A stretch of 64,000 bases of DNA, from contig NZ_RJUE01000061.1 of the NCBI RefSeq assembly GCF_024343735.1, forward strand, positions 248,001 to 312,000, read 5' to 3'. The position numbers and the translations under genes were made by a program. Position 1 is the first letter of the stretch, and each line of letters starts with the position of its first letter. The DNA comes from Lacihabitans sp. CCS-44. GTDB taxonomy: Bacteria; Bacteroidota; Bacteroidia; Cytophagales; Spirosomataceae. The notes below the pieces were generated by a model. The model did not search any database, was not told the DNA's origin, and saw nothing but the letters and a program-made list of their open reading frames with translations. Below are positions 8,497 through 18,462 of this stretch, piece by piece.

Positions 8497-9792
8497 CTAT
8501 AAATTATTTAATTCTGCTACTAAATAGGTACTTCCGCCCACAAATATAATATCTTTTGGCTCAGCGATTGTTTTTACGTGTTCTAAAGCTTCATTGACAT
8601 CAGAATAAATATTTGACATCAACCCATATTTTGAAGCTTCAGATTGCAATTCTAAAGGTTTTAAGGCTCTAAAAGAATCAAATGTCGTAAAATGATATTC
8701 TGCATCTTTTGGAAATAAGCTCAAAACTTTTTCAAGATCCTTGTCTTTTACAAATCCCAAAATAAAATGAATTTTAGTTTTTCTGAAAGCCATTAACTTT
8801 CCAATCGTAATCTTCAAAGCATGATCATTGTGCCCTGTATCACAGATTGTCAAAGGATTTTCATCTAAAATCTGCCATCTGCCTTTCAATTGTGTATTTA
8901 TTACGACATTTTCTAATCCAGCAGAAATATTAGCAAAAGAAATACCTAATCCTAATTTAGTTAGTAATTTAATTGCTTGTATTACTCCCAGAATGTTCTG
9001 CTTTTGGTACTCTCCTACTAAGCCCGAGGTAACTTTGTACTTTTCTTGATTTTCGGTATCCAAAATCTCTAATTCCAATGAAAGTAAAGTACTTTTTTCG
9101 GACGTTATTTGAAGCTTTTCTTCTGCTAAGTATAGCGGAGCATTCTTTGAAAGTGCCTCATTCTGGAATACCGAAAAGGTTTCTGAGTGGTATTCTGAAA
9201 TAACCACCGGTATTTGTTGCTTTATAATACCAGCTTTTTCAAATGCTATTTTAGACAAAGTATCTCCTAAAATATCCATGTGGTCATATCCTATATTAGT
9301 AATTAGAGAGAGTAAAACATTACTAATTATGTTAGTAGAGTCGTATCGCCCTCCTAGCCCAACCTCAACGACTGCTATATCTACTTTTTCAATACTAAAA
9401 AGTTTGAATGCTATTGCTACTGAGAGTTCAAAAAATGAAGGATTAATTTTTTGAATTAATTCTGAGTGATTCTCAACGAAATCAACTATGAAGCTTTCGT
9501 CGGCCATTTTGCCGTTTATTCTGAATCTCTCTCTGTAGTCTTTAAGGTGTGGTGAAGTGTACAATCCAACCTTGTATCCGCTTTCTATTAATATAGAGGC
9601 CAAAAAATGAGAACTGCTACCCTTTCCATTTGTCCCAGCTATGTGGATACTTTTGAAATCGTTTTGTGGATTTCCTAAAGCTTCTAGTAGGCTTATTATA
9701 TTGGTGAGTTTAGGCTTTAAAGCTTTTTTTCCAATTTTTTGAAATACCGGCAGTTGCGAATATAAATAATCTATAGTTTCAGAATACGTCAT
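8497..9792 (-). CDS. folC: Bifunctional dihydrofolate synthase / folylpolyglutamate synthase
   Basis: FolC adds glutamate to dihydropteroate and extends the polyglutamate tail of folates, using ATP. The Mur-ligase-like P-loop IAGTNGKGSSSHF is at about residues 51-63, followed by YTSPHL and the FERFRING-type sequence YRERFRING. The C-terminal Mur ligase domain contains CDTGHN. The length of 431 aa is typical. It lies 6 bases after the TonB-type gene and 2 bases before trmB, so it is probably translated from the same transcript although its function is unrelated to the envelope genes upstream. Confidence 0.95.
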   Translation of the reverse strand: MTYSETIDYLYSQLPVFQKIGKKALKPKLTNIISLLEALGNPQNDFKSIHIAGTNGKGSSSHFLASILIESGYKVGLYTSPHLKDYRERFRINGKMADESFIVDFVENHSELIQKINPSFFELSVAIAFKLFSIEKVDIAVVEVGLGGRYDSTNIISNVLLSLITNIGYDHMDILGDTLSKIAFEKAGIIKQQIPVVISEYHSETFSVFQNEALSKNAPLYLAEEKLQITSEKSTLLSLELEILDTENQEKYKVTSGLVGEYQKQNILGVIQAIKLLTKLGLGISFANISAGLENVVINTQLKGRWQILDENPLTICDTGHNDHALKITIGKLMAFRKTKIHFILGFVKDKDLEKVLSLFPKDAEYHFTTFDSFRALKPLELQSEASKYGLMSNIYSDVNEALEHVKTIAEPKDIIFVGGSTYLVAELNNL

Positions 9793-9798
9793 GGTATG

Positions 9799-10764
9799 TT
9801 ATGCCCCTCTCGTAATATTGATGGTAATAGTACCATTAGAGTTTCCGTTTGGATTGCCCTCAGGAATGAGGTTTGCTTTAAGTTTTCTTTTTATCTGATC
9901 TTTGTAATAGTTTGTAATAGAGGGGCTTAAAGAACTTTCCAATACAGAAATTGCAATCACTTCACCAGTTTCGTCAATTACTACTTTAAATCGGATTCTA
10001 CCTGTTTCACTAGAATTGTCTTTTGGAATATTCAGAGGACCTTTGTTTTTCCATCCAGAAATACTCACTGAAGCTCCGCTACTTCCGCCACCTTTTCCTG
10101 GGTTACCGTATAAACTTTTACCATCTAAAGTGCCCCTAGGATCACCTTTATCACCTACTTCTCCAGGTTTTCCGTCTCCATTGTTATTACCACCAACGCC
10201 TGATTTTGTGCCCGTAGTTCCGTTTGAGCCACTTGTTCCTGTGGTTGGTTTCTTGAATAGTGAACCATTGTCAACAGTTCTTTGTGGTTGAGGTGGCGTA
10301 GGATTTGCCACAGGTTTTGTAGTAGTTTTTGTCGAATTATCCAATGATGGTTTAGCACTTGGCTTCGCAGTTTCGGAAGGTTTCTTCACCGTTACTTTTG
10401 AATCTTCTTCTGCCGTTAGGATTTTCGAAGGTGCAGAAACTGCTTTTACGGGCGGCGTAACAGGTTTGGGTTCGACAGCTTTGATAGGTTTTGACTTACT
10501 GACTACCTTATTCTCCTCAGGTTTAACATCATAATTATTTTTAGAAGGATTTGCCTTGTTGGTTGTTTGAATGTCTCCAGAGCCAACCAAATCCACACCA
10601 TAGTTGAGATCAACTCCCATAGCAATAGGTTCAGCAACCGGCTCGTAGGCTATTTTGATTAAATAAAGTGAAAGTAAAATAAACGAATAAAGTACCACAC
10701 TAATACCAGCAGCTTTGGCTTGGTATTTATCTTTGTCAATATCTTGTAATGTTTCCACAATCAA
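9799..10764 (-). CDS. TonB-type energy transducer protein
   Basis: The protein has a cytoplasmic N-terminus, one membrane segment at about residues 20-40 and a long proline/lysine/threonine-rich linker. A glycine/asparagine-rich stretch (about 165-225) follows, and then a TonB C-terminal-like domain with RIRFKVVIDETGEVIAISVLESS. TonB proteins reach across the periplasm and pass inner-membrane proton-motive energy to outer-membrane receptors. No ExbB/ExbD genes are adjacent. The start codon is TTG at 10764 or GTG at 10758; no ATG is available. It sits between the HU/SPOR gene and folC with only a few bases on either side. The very long linker may span a thick envelope complex. Confidence 0.85.
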   Translation of the reverse strand: MIVETLQDIDKDKYQAKAAGISVVLYSFILLSLYLIKIAYEPVAEPIAMGVDLNYGVDLVGSGDIQTTNKANPSKNNYDVKPEENKVVSKSKPIKAVEPKPVTPPVKAVSAPSKILTAEEDSKVTVKKPSETAKPSAKPSLDNSTKTTTKPVANPTPPQPQRTVDNGSLFKKPTTGTSGSNGTTGTKSGVGGNNNGDGKPGEVGDKGDPRGTLDGKSLYGNPGKGGGSSGASVSISGWKNKGPLNIPKDNSSETGRIRFKVVIDETGEVIAISVLESSLSPSITNYYKDQIKRKLKANLIPEGNPNGNSNGTITINITRGA

Positions 10765-10770
10765 ATCGAT

Positions 10771-11751
10771 TTAATTATTTTCATAAACGGCTTTTTCTCC
10801 CGTTAATTGTTCTATTTTTTGAACAAAATCGTTGGCTTGTTCCTCAGAGTTGGCCGTAACAAACAGTTTATATCTATCTCCAGATTTTCTTACCCTAGCC
10901 GGGATTCCGTTTTCAGCCAAATAGGCGGCTAGCTTATCTACATTTTCTTTCACCTTAAAAATACCGATTCCAACAATATGACTGTTACTCGAACTGTCTC
11001 TTGAACTTTGATTTTTGATAGTGTCTTTACGCTCATTCTTAGTGTCAGAGTTTCGCTTTTCAACGTCTTCTACTTGTAAATTGGAACCATTGAGTACTTC
11101 ATTCTGTAAATCTGCTAAAGAATCAATTTCTTCAACCATATTCTTTTTCTCCGACTTATTCTTAAGTGGTTTTATAAATATTGTATAAGCCAAAGTGGTG
11201 GTTATTAGAAAAACAGGAACTAAATATAGTAAAATTTTAAAGTAGCTTTTGGTTCTTTTGGGATTTGAGGCTATTTCAGGCTCTTCATTGTCATTTTCTA
11301 AAACCTCTATAGGCTTTGCAGAAATCGGTTTTAGAGCTTTAACAAAAACCTCTTCTGGCTTATTAGAAACTACCTTCTGGCTTTGGTTACTTTTTTCTGG
11401 GTAAAATACGAGTTCGTGATTTTCATTTTTGAAAAACAGACCTAAGTTTTCGATTTCATATTTTTGCTGTAAAACAATACTAGACCTAAACTTATTCAAG
11501 AATTCGTTGTAGTCAGTTTTTAGAAGCTCTTTGGGAAGGTTAACTTTCAAAGAGATTAAACTAAGGAGCTTATTGTCTAAATCTCGGTCAATGAGGTGAT
11601 TGAATTCTATTTTCTTTTCGGGAAGAACAATTTCACCATTTTTATCGAAATAAGGTTTAGAATATTCAGTCAAAAAAGCACCAATGCCAGGCAAAACAAC
11701 AAAGTCTTGTTCTAGCACGATATTTACTATTTCTTGCTGAATATTAAACAT
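10771..11751 (-). CDS. HU-CCDC81-like and SPOR domain membrane protein
   Basis: The N-terminal ~120 residues resemble the paired bacterial HU-CCDC81 domains (VVLPGIGAF and ENLGLFF are typical). A linker follows, then one membrane segment at about residues 170-195 (LLYLVPVFLITTTLAYTIF), a charged Ser/Asp/Asn-rich spacer and a C-terminal SPOR domain (about 253-326). SPOR domains bind denuded peptidoglycan at division sites. The HU-like part would face the cytoplasm and the SPOR part the periplasm, so the protein could connect the cell wall with a cytoplasmic partner. The architecture is known in Bacteroidota but its role is not established. It starts 12 bases after the barrel gene and precedes the TonB gene by 6 bases. 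Confidence 0.85.
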   Translation of the reverse strand: MFNIQQEIVNIVLEQDFVVLPGIGAFLTEYSKPYFDKNGEIVLPEKKIEFNHLIDRDLDNKLLSLISLKVNLPKELLKTDYNEFLNKFRSSIVLQQKYEIENLGLFFKNENHELVFYPEKSNQSQKVVSNKPEEVFVKALKPISAKPIEVLENDNEEPEIASNPKRTKSYFKILLYLVPVFLITTTLAYTIFIKPLKNKSEKKNMVEEIDSLADLQNEVLNGSNLQVEDVEKRNSDTKNERKDTIKNQSSRDSSSNSHIVGIGIFKVKENVDKLAAYLAENGIPARVRKSGDRYKLFVTANSEEQANDFVQKIEQLTGEKAVYENN

Positions 11752-11763
11752 TATTAGGAATTG

Positions 11764-13464
11764 TTATAAAGCTACGTTTATGCCAGCAACAAAGTTAAGC
11801 CCCAATTGCGGATAATTGTAATATCTCTGATAATTTTGACCTACAATATTATTCAATTTTACGAAAGCTGAAAACTGTTTGCTGAATAAATAGGTAAATT
11901 CCGCATTAACATCAATAATATCTTTTAGTTTCACTGGTTGACCAAGCTCAATGTCTTTAGCATAAATGCCTGATATATAGTATAAATCGATGGATGACAC
12001 TATCTTGTTTGTCAAGGTAAAGGTATTGCCCCAACGGCTCGTAAAGGCTGGTCTGTGATAAGGTTTAGTAAACTTTACGGTTTCATAATAATTGTAATCC
12101 AACTTCAGATTTGATTTCCAATTTTCAAAATTAGAATAACCAATCTCTGCAGACACATTTACGAAATCAGTAATAGCGTCTTCGTACTCGGCTTGAAATT
12201 TCGTAACATTCACAGGTTGGCCACTTGGTGAATCGGTGAGGCCATCATATTTATTGAAAAAATAGAGGTTTTCATATTTTCCATAAGATATTTTGGTATT
12301 AAAGCTTATGCCACTATAAAGTTCACCTCTACTACCAATATAGAAATCTTGATTTTTGTAAGTATTTTTCAAAACTGCTTGCTCCACCAAGAAAGGGTTT
12401 TCATTCAAAAATGAGTGCAATGTATTTCGGATAATATCACCGTCAAAACCTATGAAAAAGTAAGTCAAAGATGGCGTTTTGTATGAAATTGACGCTGTTG
12501 GATAACCTTTGGTTACATTTATTTTTTCTATTTGCTCAAACTCATTTACAGCTTTGAATCCAATTTTGGCTGAGATTCTCCCAAAGTCAAACCTGAATGC
12601 AGGTTCTACACGGTAGAGGTTTCTTTTTCTTACCGGATTGACCTCATAACTATCTGATCGTTGTGTTAAATAAGCTTCTGCGGCCAATAAAGCAGTGATT
12701 TTGTCTTCTTTTAATGGAAAATAGGCTTTAAATTGTGTCCCCCAGTCAATTTCCGAAGCTTTGTAATAATCTGAAAGAGATTTTATTCCTGTTGTCAACG
12801 AATAGTCAACTTTGGGTTTTGGGTTTGTATTTTCAAAGGTCGCCGAAAAATTATAAAGGTTGATTCTTTGCTTTATATCTGGCTGGGTATAGTCTCTGTG
12901 AACCAGTGTATCGTATCCATAGAAATAATAGCCTCGATTTTCGTAGCCCATTTCCATTTTTAGCTCATAATTATTCTGATGATATTTTCCGTCCAATCCA
13001 ATTTTACTATTGGATGTACCAGAATTCTCTGCCGCAATTGGACCTCTTTTAGTGGAGTTATGAAATCCAGAAATACCGTAAACAAATTTCTTATTTTGGT
13101 CAGAGTTGATATAAGTTTCTCCAAAGATTCTTCCGAAGTTTCCTAAGCCAACTTTAAAGTAATTTTTGTAGCCTACCACATCTTCATTATTGTTTTTCTT
13201 TGTCACAGGACTTACCACATTTGGAACAAACTTAGTTTCTTCCACAGCCGTTGGTTTTCTGTCAAAAAACGCATATGTCATTTTTTTCTCCTTCTTATCA
13301 GTAGTGACAGGAGGAATTTTATCAATTATTCGGTTGGCTTTCGGCAAAACCACTTCTCTATCTTTGGTTATATTTATTTCCTCATTAACTACTGTTTTTT
13401 GAGCAAGGAGAGTACCGCTGAGCAAAGAGAAAAATATTACCGAACTTAAATTCTTTACTTTCAT
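11764..13464 (-). CDS. Outer-membrane beta-barrel protein (TonB-receptor-like, no plug)
   Basis: A 566-aa protein with a signal peptide ending at ...GTLLAQ. A polar N-terminal segment of about 70 residues precedes a long series of alternating hydrophobic strands that end the protein (GLNFVAGINVAL), as expected of an outer-membrane barrel. Similar proteins are often labelled TonB-dependent receptors, but I see no plug domain or TonB box. It shares one base with the TPR gene upstream (TAATG overlap), which indicates translational coupling. Its neighbours, a TPR protein, an HU/SPOR protein and a TonB protein, suggest one envelope complex. The substrate is unknown. Confidence 0.75.
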   Translation of the reverse strand: MKVKNLSSVIFFSLLSGTLLAQKTVVNEEINITKDREVVLPKANRIIDKIPPVTTDKKEKKMTYAFFDRKPTAVEETKFVPNVVSPVTKKNNNEDVVGYKNYFKVGLGNFGRIFGETYINSDQNKKFVYGISGFHNSTKRGPIAAENSGTSNSKIGLDGKYHQNNYELKMEMGYENRGYYFYGYDTLVHRDYTQPDIKQRINLYNFSATFENTNPKPKVDYSLTTGIKSLSDYYKASEIDWGTQFKAYFPLKEDKITALLAAEAYLTQRSDSYEVNPVRKRNLYRVEPAFRFDFGRISAKIGFKAVNEFEQIEKINVTKGYPTASISYKTPSLTYFFIGFDGDIIRNTLHSFLNENPFLVEQAVLKNTYKNQDFYIGSRGELYSGISFNTKISYGKYENLYFFNKYDGLTDSPSGQPVNVTKFQAEYEDAITDFVNVSAEIGYSNFENWKSNLKLDYNYYETVKFTKPYHRPAFTSRWGNTFTLTNKIVSSIDLYYISGIYAKDIELGQPVKLKDIIDVNAEFTYLFSKQFSAFVKLNNIVGQNYQRYYNYPQLGLNFVAGINVAL

Positions 13465-16457
13465 TATTTAATGGCTTTTAATTTTTGTTTAGCTGTCTCT
13501 ATGGTCTCTTTATTTTCAGAATTCTCAATTATTGAATTCAAAGTAGCTTTGGCCATAAAACTGTCATCTTTGGCCAAATAGTTGTCGGCAATCAGCAAGA
13601 AGGCTCTTTCGTACCAATATACAAAGTCGGAGAAATCGTTGGCCAGTTCTTGAAGAGACTTTATTGAAGCGTCATATTGTTTTTGTTTGTTAAGCATATC
13701 ACCCAAAAAATACTTGGCTTCGGCACCTGAAACATCTTTTGCCAAAGCTATCACTGCCTCAAATTCTGTTTTAGCCTGTGCGTTCTCTTTCTTTTGCATG
13801 TGGGCCTTAGCTTTGAATAGCATCGCTCTGTTTTTGGCTCCCAGTACCGTATTTCCACCCTCTTGAATGACTTTAGTACTAAATTCAATTACTTTATCGT
13901 AATTTCCTTTGAAATAATACGACTTTATCAAACCTTCTTGTGCCAACACAACCTCTCTTTGGTTTGAAGTAGAGCCAGCTACTTGGAGGTAGTTTTGTAT
14001 GGCATCGTCGTAGTTTTGATTGTCATAATTGATAGAACCAGATCTCATAGCCGACTTTGTCAGAAATTCAACTTGATTGCTTACAATGATCTCGTTGTAA
14101 TATTTAAGAGCTTCTTTTTTATTTCCCAATAAATAATAAGATTCGGCTAAAAGATAATTTGCTTCACTTGCTGAGGTACTTGTTGGATAGGCTTTCAAGT
14201 AACTTTGAAAAGATTGAATCGCCTTATCGTATTTTTCGGCATAGAATAAATCTTTGGCGGAGTCAAATTGTAGGTTTTGTACTGAATTTCCTCCTGGATT
14301 GCTCGTTTTAAACTGCTCAGCTATTTCAAAAAACTCCTCACTCCTATTGGTGGCGTTGAGTGACTCCCTGATTCCTAAAAGTGCTTCTTCGGCAAATTCC
14401 GTTTTACCAAATTTGTTGATAATCACTTTGTAATCAGAAATTGCTTTGTCATGATTTTGAATATTTGAAAAAGAAAGTGCCCTTTTTAGCAAAACTTGCG
14501 GGACTAATACACTGTTTGGCTTCTTTCTTAATAAATCTGTAAAAATAGATACTGCAGAAGCGTAATTGCTCTTGTCCATTTCTAAGACCGCATTTTGAAA
14601 CAATGCATCGTCTATCAATCTTGACGAACTATATGTTTTTGTGAATTTCTCAAAAACCTCTTTTGATTCACTATCTCTTCCTAAAAACTTCAAAGTAAGG
14701 CCTTTTTGATACATGGCATAATCCTTATCTGTTTTATTGATTTGCAAAGCTGTATCATAGCTTTTCAGAGCCTGAGCATAATCTTTGTTAGCTAAGAAAC
14801 AGTCTCCGAGTCTAACCAATGCATCTTCGTAGTTTTGGCTTAATTCAACTTCGTTTTTAGCTTTTGTTCTGAACTCTTCAAAATAACCTTGTGCTTTCTT
14901 GTAGTTTTTCTGGTTGTAAAACAAATATCCGAGACTGTATAAGCTTTTGAGCCTTAATATATTATCGGAAGAATTGATCAGTTCACGATATAATTCTTCA
15001 GTACCGGGCTTTTCAAGTTGATAATTTGACTCTGCTTTCCAAAATTTTGCCTGTAAAGCGAGTTTATTGTTAATCGGTTTTGTCAGCGATTTATTAAAAT
15101 ATCCAATAGCACTTTCAAACTTCTCTACATTAAAGTCCAGAACACCTTGATTATAAGTAAGTTTTTGATAAGCCTCGTCTATTTTGGGCGTTCTCCTTGT
15201 CAAACCTTCAATGTATGTAATGGCAGATACATAATTGCTGGTTTCAAACAATATCTCGCTTAAAAGCTCATTGGTTTCGTCTATGTACTTTCCTGTTGGA
15301 TAGGTTTTAATATAGGTTTGTAGATCTGCTGTTGCTTGTTGATTATTTCCTTTTTCTACTAGAACCTTTATATGGTTATAACTGGCCTCTTCTTGAATAC
15401 TTTTATCGAAATTATTTTTTCTCGCAGCATCAAAAGCTGCCATGGCTGAATTCAAATCACCGCCTCTCAATGAGGCTATTCCTAAATAATATGCAGATTG
15501 TTGTCCTAATTCGGTATTTGCAGCAGCAAGACTTTTAAACAAAAGAGCAGCTTTTTCGTAATTTTCTACTTTATAAAGGCTGTAGGCATGTCTGAAAGTA
15601 ACTTGATCTGATATTGTGCCTCTTCTAAAACCTTTGAATTTTTCATAATATGCCGCAGCTTTTTCAAAGTTATTTTCAAAGAAATGTACTTCTGCTGTCA
15701 ACAGGCACAACTCATCTATTTTTCTTCCATTCGGATTGGCAATGATTGGTTCTGCATAAGCCAATAATTCATCGTATTTCTTTTGACGATACAAAATTTG
15801 AGCAATCCAATTGGGTACTTCAGTTTTGTAAGGATTTACGTTTTCAACTCTTTTTAAATCAATTATTGCTAAATCATAATTCTCATTTTGAAAGTTGATT
15901 ACTGCAGAATAGTAAGCCGCATTTAATGCATTTGGAGCTACTGTACCTTTTACATAATCAAATTGCTTCAGTGCATTTTTAAAGTCTTTTAATTGATAAT
16001 GAGCCAAAGCTAGCTGATAGCGAATTTCATAAGTATCCAGATTATCTTGGCGATTGTCAAGTGCTTTTTCGAAATATTTTATAGCACCAGCATAATCACC
16101 TTTGTTAAAAAAGCTTTTGGCCAAATCATTGAAAATAAGCTTAGCTTTCGGATGTTCGTGATTTTTTACGACAAATCTCTCCACTTCTATGTCCGCATCT
16201 TTGGCTTGAGAATACAACGATGACAAAGCGGAATAATATTCTGCATTGGCGATATTGAATTTATTGGGATTGAGAGATTTTTCTGAGAGCGATACATAAG
16301 TATGTAATTCCTTTCTTGCTGCTGCGTATGCTTTTTTCTCAAACAACTCTATACCATTGTTGTAATGAGCCTCTAGCTGCGTGTAGCTTAAGGTATTTTG
16401 AGCCGAAATTTGTTGAGCAATTAATCCGAAGAATATTATCAGGAATTTGATTTTCAT
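13464..16457 (-). CDS. Large periplasmic TPR-repeat protein
   Basis: A 997-aa protein with a signal peptide (MKIKFLIIFFGLIAQQISAQ) followed almost entirely by tetratricopeptide-type repeats, roughly 25 helical pairs with motifs such as GDYAGAIKYFEKAL and YLLGNKKEALKYYNEII. There is no enzymatic domain. The repeats resemble those of YbgF/CpoB and BamD-like outer-membrane lipoproteins, but no lipobox is present. It is the first gene of a tight minus-strand run with the barrel, HU/SPOR, TonB, folC and trmB genes, and overlaps the barrel start by one base. A scaffold for the barrel protein is a reasonable inference. Confidence 0.88.
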   Translation of the reverse strand: MKIKFLIIFFGLIAQQISAQNTLSYTQLEAHYNNGIELFEKKAYAAARKELHTYVSLSEKSLNPNKFNIANAEYYSALSSLYSQAKDADIEVERFVVKNHEHPKAKLIFNDLAKSFFNKGDYAGAIKYFEKALDNRQDNLDTYEIRYQLALAHYQLKDFKNALKQFDYVKGTVAPNALNAAYYSAVINFQNENYDLAIIDLKRVENVNPYKTEVPNWIAQILYRQKKYDELLAYAEPIIANPNGRKIDELCLLTAEVHFFENNFEKAAAYYEKFKGFRRGTISDQVTFRHAYSLYKVENYEKAALLFKSLAAANTELGQQSAYYLGIASLRGGDLNSAMAAFDAARKNNFDKSIQEEASYNHIKVLVEKGNNQQATADLQTYIKTYPTGKYIDETNELLSEILFETSNYVSAITYIEGLTRRTPKIDEAYQKLTYNQGVLDFNVEKFESAIGYFNKSLTKPINNKLALQAKFWKAESNYQLEKPGTEELYRELINSSDNILRLKSLYSLGYLFYNQKNYKKAQGYFEEFRTKAKNEVELSQNYEDALVRLGDCFLANKDYAQALKSYDTALQINKTDKDYAMYQKGLTLKFLGRDSESKEVFEKFTKTYSSSRLIDDALFQNAVLEMDKSNYASAVSIFTDLLRKKPNSVLVPQVLLKRALSFSNIQNHDKAISDYKVIINKFGKTEFAEEALLGIRESLNATNRSEEFFEIAEQFKTSNPGGNSVQNLQFDSAKDLFYAEKYDKAIQSFQSYLKAYPTSTSASEANYLLAESYYLLGNKKEALKYYNEIIVSNQVEFLTKSAMRSGSINYDNQNYDDAIQNYLQVAGSTSNQREVVLAQEGLIKSYYFKGNYDKVIEFSTKVIQEGGNTVLGAKNRAMLFKAKAHMQKKENAQAKTEFEAVIALAKDVSGAEAKYFLGDMLNKQKQYDASIKSLQELANDFSDFVYWYERAFLLIADNYLAKDDSFMAKATLNSIIENSENKETIETAKQKLKAIK

Positions 16458-16612
16458 AAGGGATTTTTCTAGTAAAATTTGTCAAATTTAGGAAATTGTT
16501 GGCTTTTTTTCTTAAAAAGCTATTCCTAAATGTCTCAAAAACATTTTTTTGGAACAAAACGTCTAAAAAAATTAAAAATTGTAGATTTGTATAAAATCAA
16601 AACTTTTCATCA

Positions 16613-18427
16613 ATGAAATCCAAGAATCTCGCTTTTTTGCTCCTTTTATCCCTTTTTGGAGCTAGAAACACAGTTGCCGCTAATAAAAATGAACCTTTAA
16701 AAAATTACAGCATGACTTATGAACTGTCGATGCCCCAACCTAATACCCATTATTTTGAAGTTAAAATAGCTTTGGATTTGTCTGAAAAAAACAAATCTGC
16801 GGATTTTGTCGATTTTAAAATGGCCGCTTGGACTCCGGGATCGTATCTAATTAGAGAATATGCCAAAAACGTAGAAGGATTTGAGGCCAATTCATCAAAA
16901 AAGAATCTTAAATATCAAAAGACCTCCAAAAATACTTGGCGGGTGTTTTTGGGAGATTCAAAAAAAGTTGAAGTCAAATATAGAGTTTATGCCAACGAAT
17001 TGAGCGTAAGGAATGCCCATTTGGACGCTTCGCATGGTTATGCCAATGGTGCGGCGGTATTTATGTTTGTGCCAGAATTGATGAATGAAAAGTCCATTTT
17101 GGAAGTGGTGCCACATAAATCATTTTCCAAAGTTTCGGTTGCTTTACCTGAAATTTCAAAAAACATTTTCGAAGTTCAGGACTTTGATACTTTGGTAGAT
17201 AGCCCAATTGAGATTGGAAATCAGGATATTATTGAGTTTGAGAGTATGGGTGTAAAGCATACAATTGCCAATTATTCTTTACAGCCGCTCAACTACGATA
17301 AAAAACAAGTGGCCGCTGACTATAAAAAAGTCGTGGAAGCCGCTGCAACAGTGATTGGAGGGCCACATCCTTGTAAAAATTACTTGTTTATTATACATCA
17401 TTTGCCAGGAATTGGGGGCGGATTAGAACATTTGAATTCTACTACCTGCCAAACCAGTCCCGAAGCTTACGAAAACCGAGATAAATATATTGGTTTTTTA
17501 GGATTGATTGCTCATGAGTATTTTCACCTTTGGAATGTAAAAAGACTTCGCCCGGTGGCATTAGGGCCATTTGATTATGAAAGCGAGAATTACACAAACA
17601 TGCTCTGGGTGTCTGAAGGTTTTACTTCCTACTATCAGCACGATATTTTAAGAAGGGCGGGTTTGATAGATGAAAACAAAATGTTGAGCCAAGTTGCTTA
17701 TGGTATCAACGCCATTGAGAGTACTTATGGAAATAAAGTACAATCGGTGGCTGAAGCGTCGTGGGATGCTTGGATAAAATATTACAGACCTAACGAAAAT
17801 TCGAATAATTCAACAGTGTCCTACTACACAAAAGGTGGTGTTATTGCCAATGTTTTGAACATGCTCATTATAGGAGAAACCCATGCTGAAAAATCATTAG
17901 ATGATGTTTTGAGGCTTCTTTACAAAGATAATTACCTGGCTAAAAATGTGGGTTTTACAGATGCTGAGTTTAAAAAGGCATGTGAAACTGTTTCAGGCAA
18001 AGATTTGACTAAGTTTTTTGAAAACTGCATTTATGGAACACAAACCATAGATTATGCGAAGTTTTTTGAAAATGTGGATATTGACGCTACTTTCACGCAA
18101 ACGCAAAAAGATAAACCTTGGCTGGGTTTGACAATGAGAAATAATACAGTGACAAGAATAGAGCGAGAATCAGGAGCCTATACAAATGGAATTTATGTGA
18201 ATGATGAAATAGTTCGTGTAGATCAAAAAGCTTTTAGTACTTTGGATGATGCTCTCAGAAATAAGAAAGTTGGCGAGAATATAATGATTGAAGTATTGAG
18301 AAGTGGAAATATTTTCGAATACGAAATACCTTTGATTGAAAATCCAAATAAGGGAATTAGGCTTGTTCACAAGAAAACACCAGAAGAACAAGCCAAAAAG
18401 AATTACAAAAAATGGCTTCACCTGTAA
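16613..18427 (+). CDS. M61 family metallopeptidase with PDZ domain
   Basis: A zinc aminopeptidase of the glycyl-aminopeptidase family, probably periplasmic: the N-terminus (MKSKNLAFLLLLSLFGARNTVAA) is a signal peptide. The catalytic motif HEYFHLW gives zinc ligands His301 and His305 and base Glu302; the third ligand is Glu336 in WVSEGFTSYY. The GGLEH substrate-binding element is at about residue 268. A C-terminal PDZ domain spans about 500-580. The 604 aa match the family. A TAGATTTG box at 16582-16589 could serve as the -7 element, without a well-spaced -33. The gene is divergent from the large TPR gene and ends at a strong terminator shared with dapB. Confidence 0.92.
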   Translation: MKSKNLAFLLLLSLFGARNTVAANKNEPLKNYSMTYELSMPQPNTHYFEVKIALDLSEKNKSADFVDFKMAAWTPGSYLIREYAKNVEGFEANSSKKNLKYQKTSKNTWRVFLGDSKKVEVKYRVYANELSVRNAHLDASHGYANGAAVFMFVPELMNEKSILEVVPHKSFSKVSVALPEISKNIFEVQDFDTLVDSPIEIGNQDIIEFESMGVKHTIANYSLQPLNYDKKQVAADYKKVVEAAATVIGGPHPCKNYLFIIHHLPGIGGGLEHLNSTTCQTSPEAYENRDKYIGFLGLIAHEYFHLWNVKRLRPVALGPFDYESENYTNMLWVSEGFTSYYQHDILRRAGLIDENKMLSQVAYGINAIESTYGNKVQSVAEASWDAWIKYYRPNENSNNSTVSYYTKGGVIANVLNMLIIGETHAEKSLDDVLRLLYKDNYLAKNVGFTDAEFKKACETVSGKDLTKFFENCIYGTQTIDYAKFFENVDIDATFTQTQKDKPWLGLTMRNNTVTRIERESGAYTNGIYVNDEIVRVDQKAFSTLDDALRNKKVGENIMIEVLRSGNIFEYEIPLIENPNKGIRLVHKKTPEEQAKKNYKKWLHL

Positions 18428-18429
18428 AG

Positions 18430-18462
18430 AAAAATGGCCAGAATCAATTTCTGGCCATTTTT
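18430..18462. terminator. Bidirectional terminator between the M61 peptidase gene and dapB
   Basis: A perfect 13-bp stem (18430-18442 with 18450-18462) has a 7-base loop and A/T runs at both ends, so it can act on both strands. The dapB stop codon begins at the edge of the stem. Confidence 0.9.

Noticed and set aside
10016-10291. Proline-rich open frame on the plus strand opposite the TonB-type gene
   Set aside because: It is the complement of the Gly/Asn/Lys-rich linker of the TonB protein and has no recognisable features of its own.
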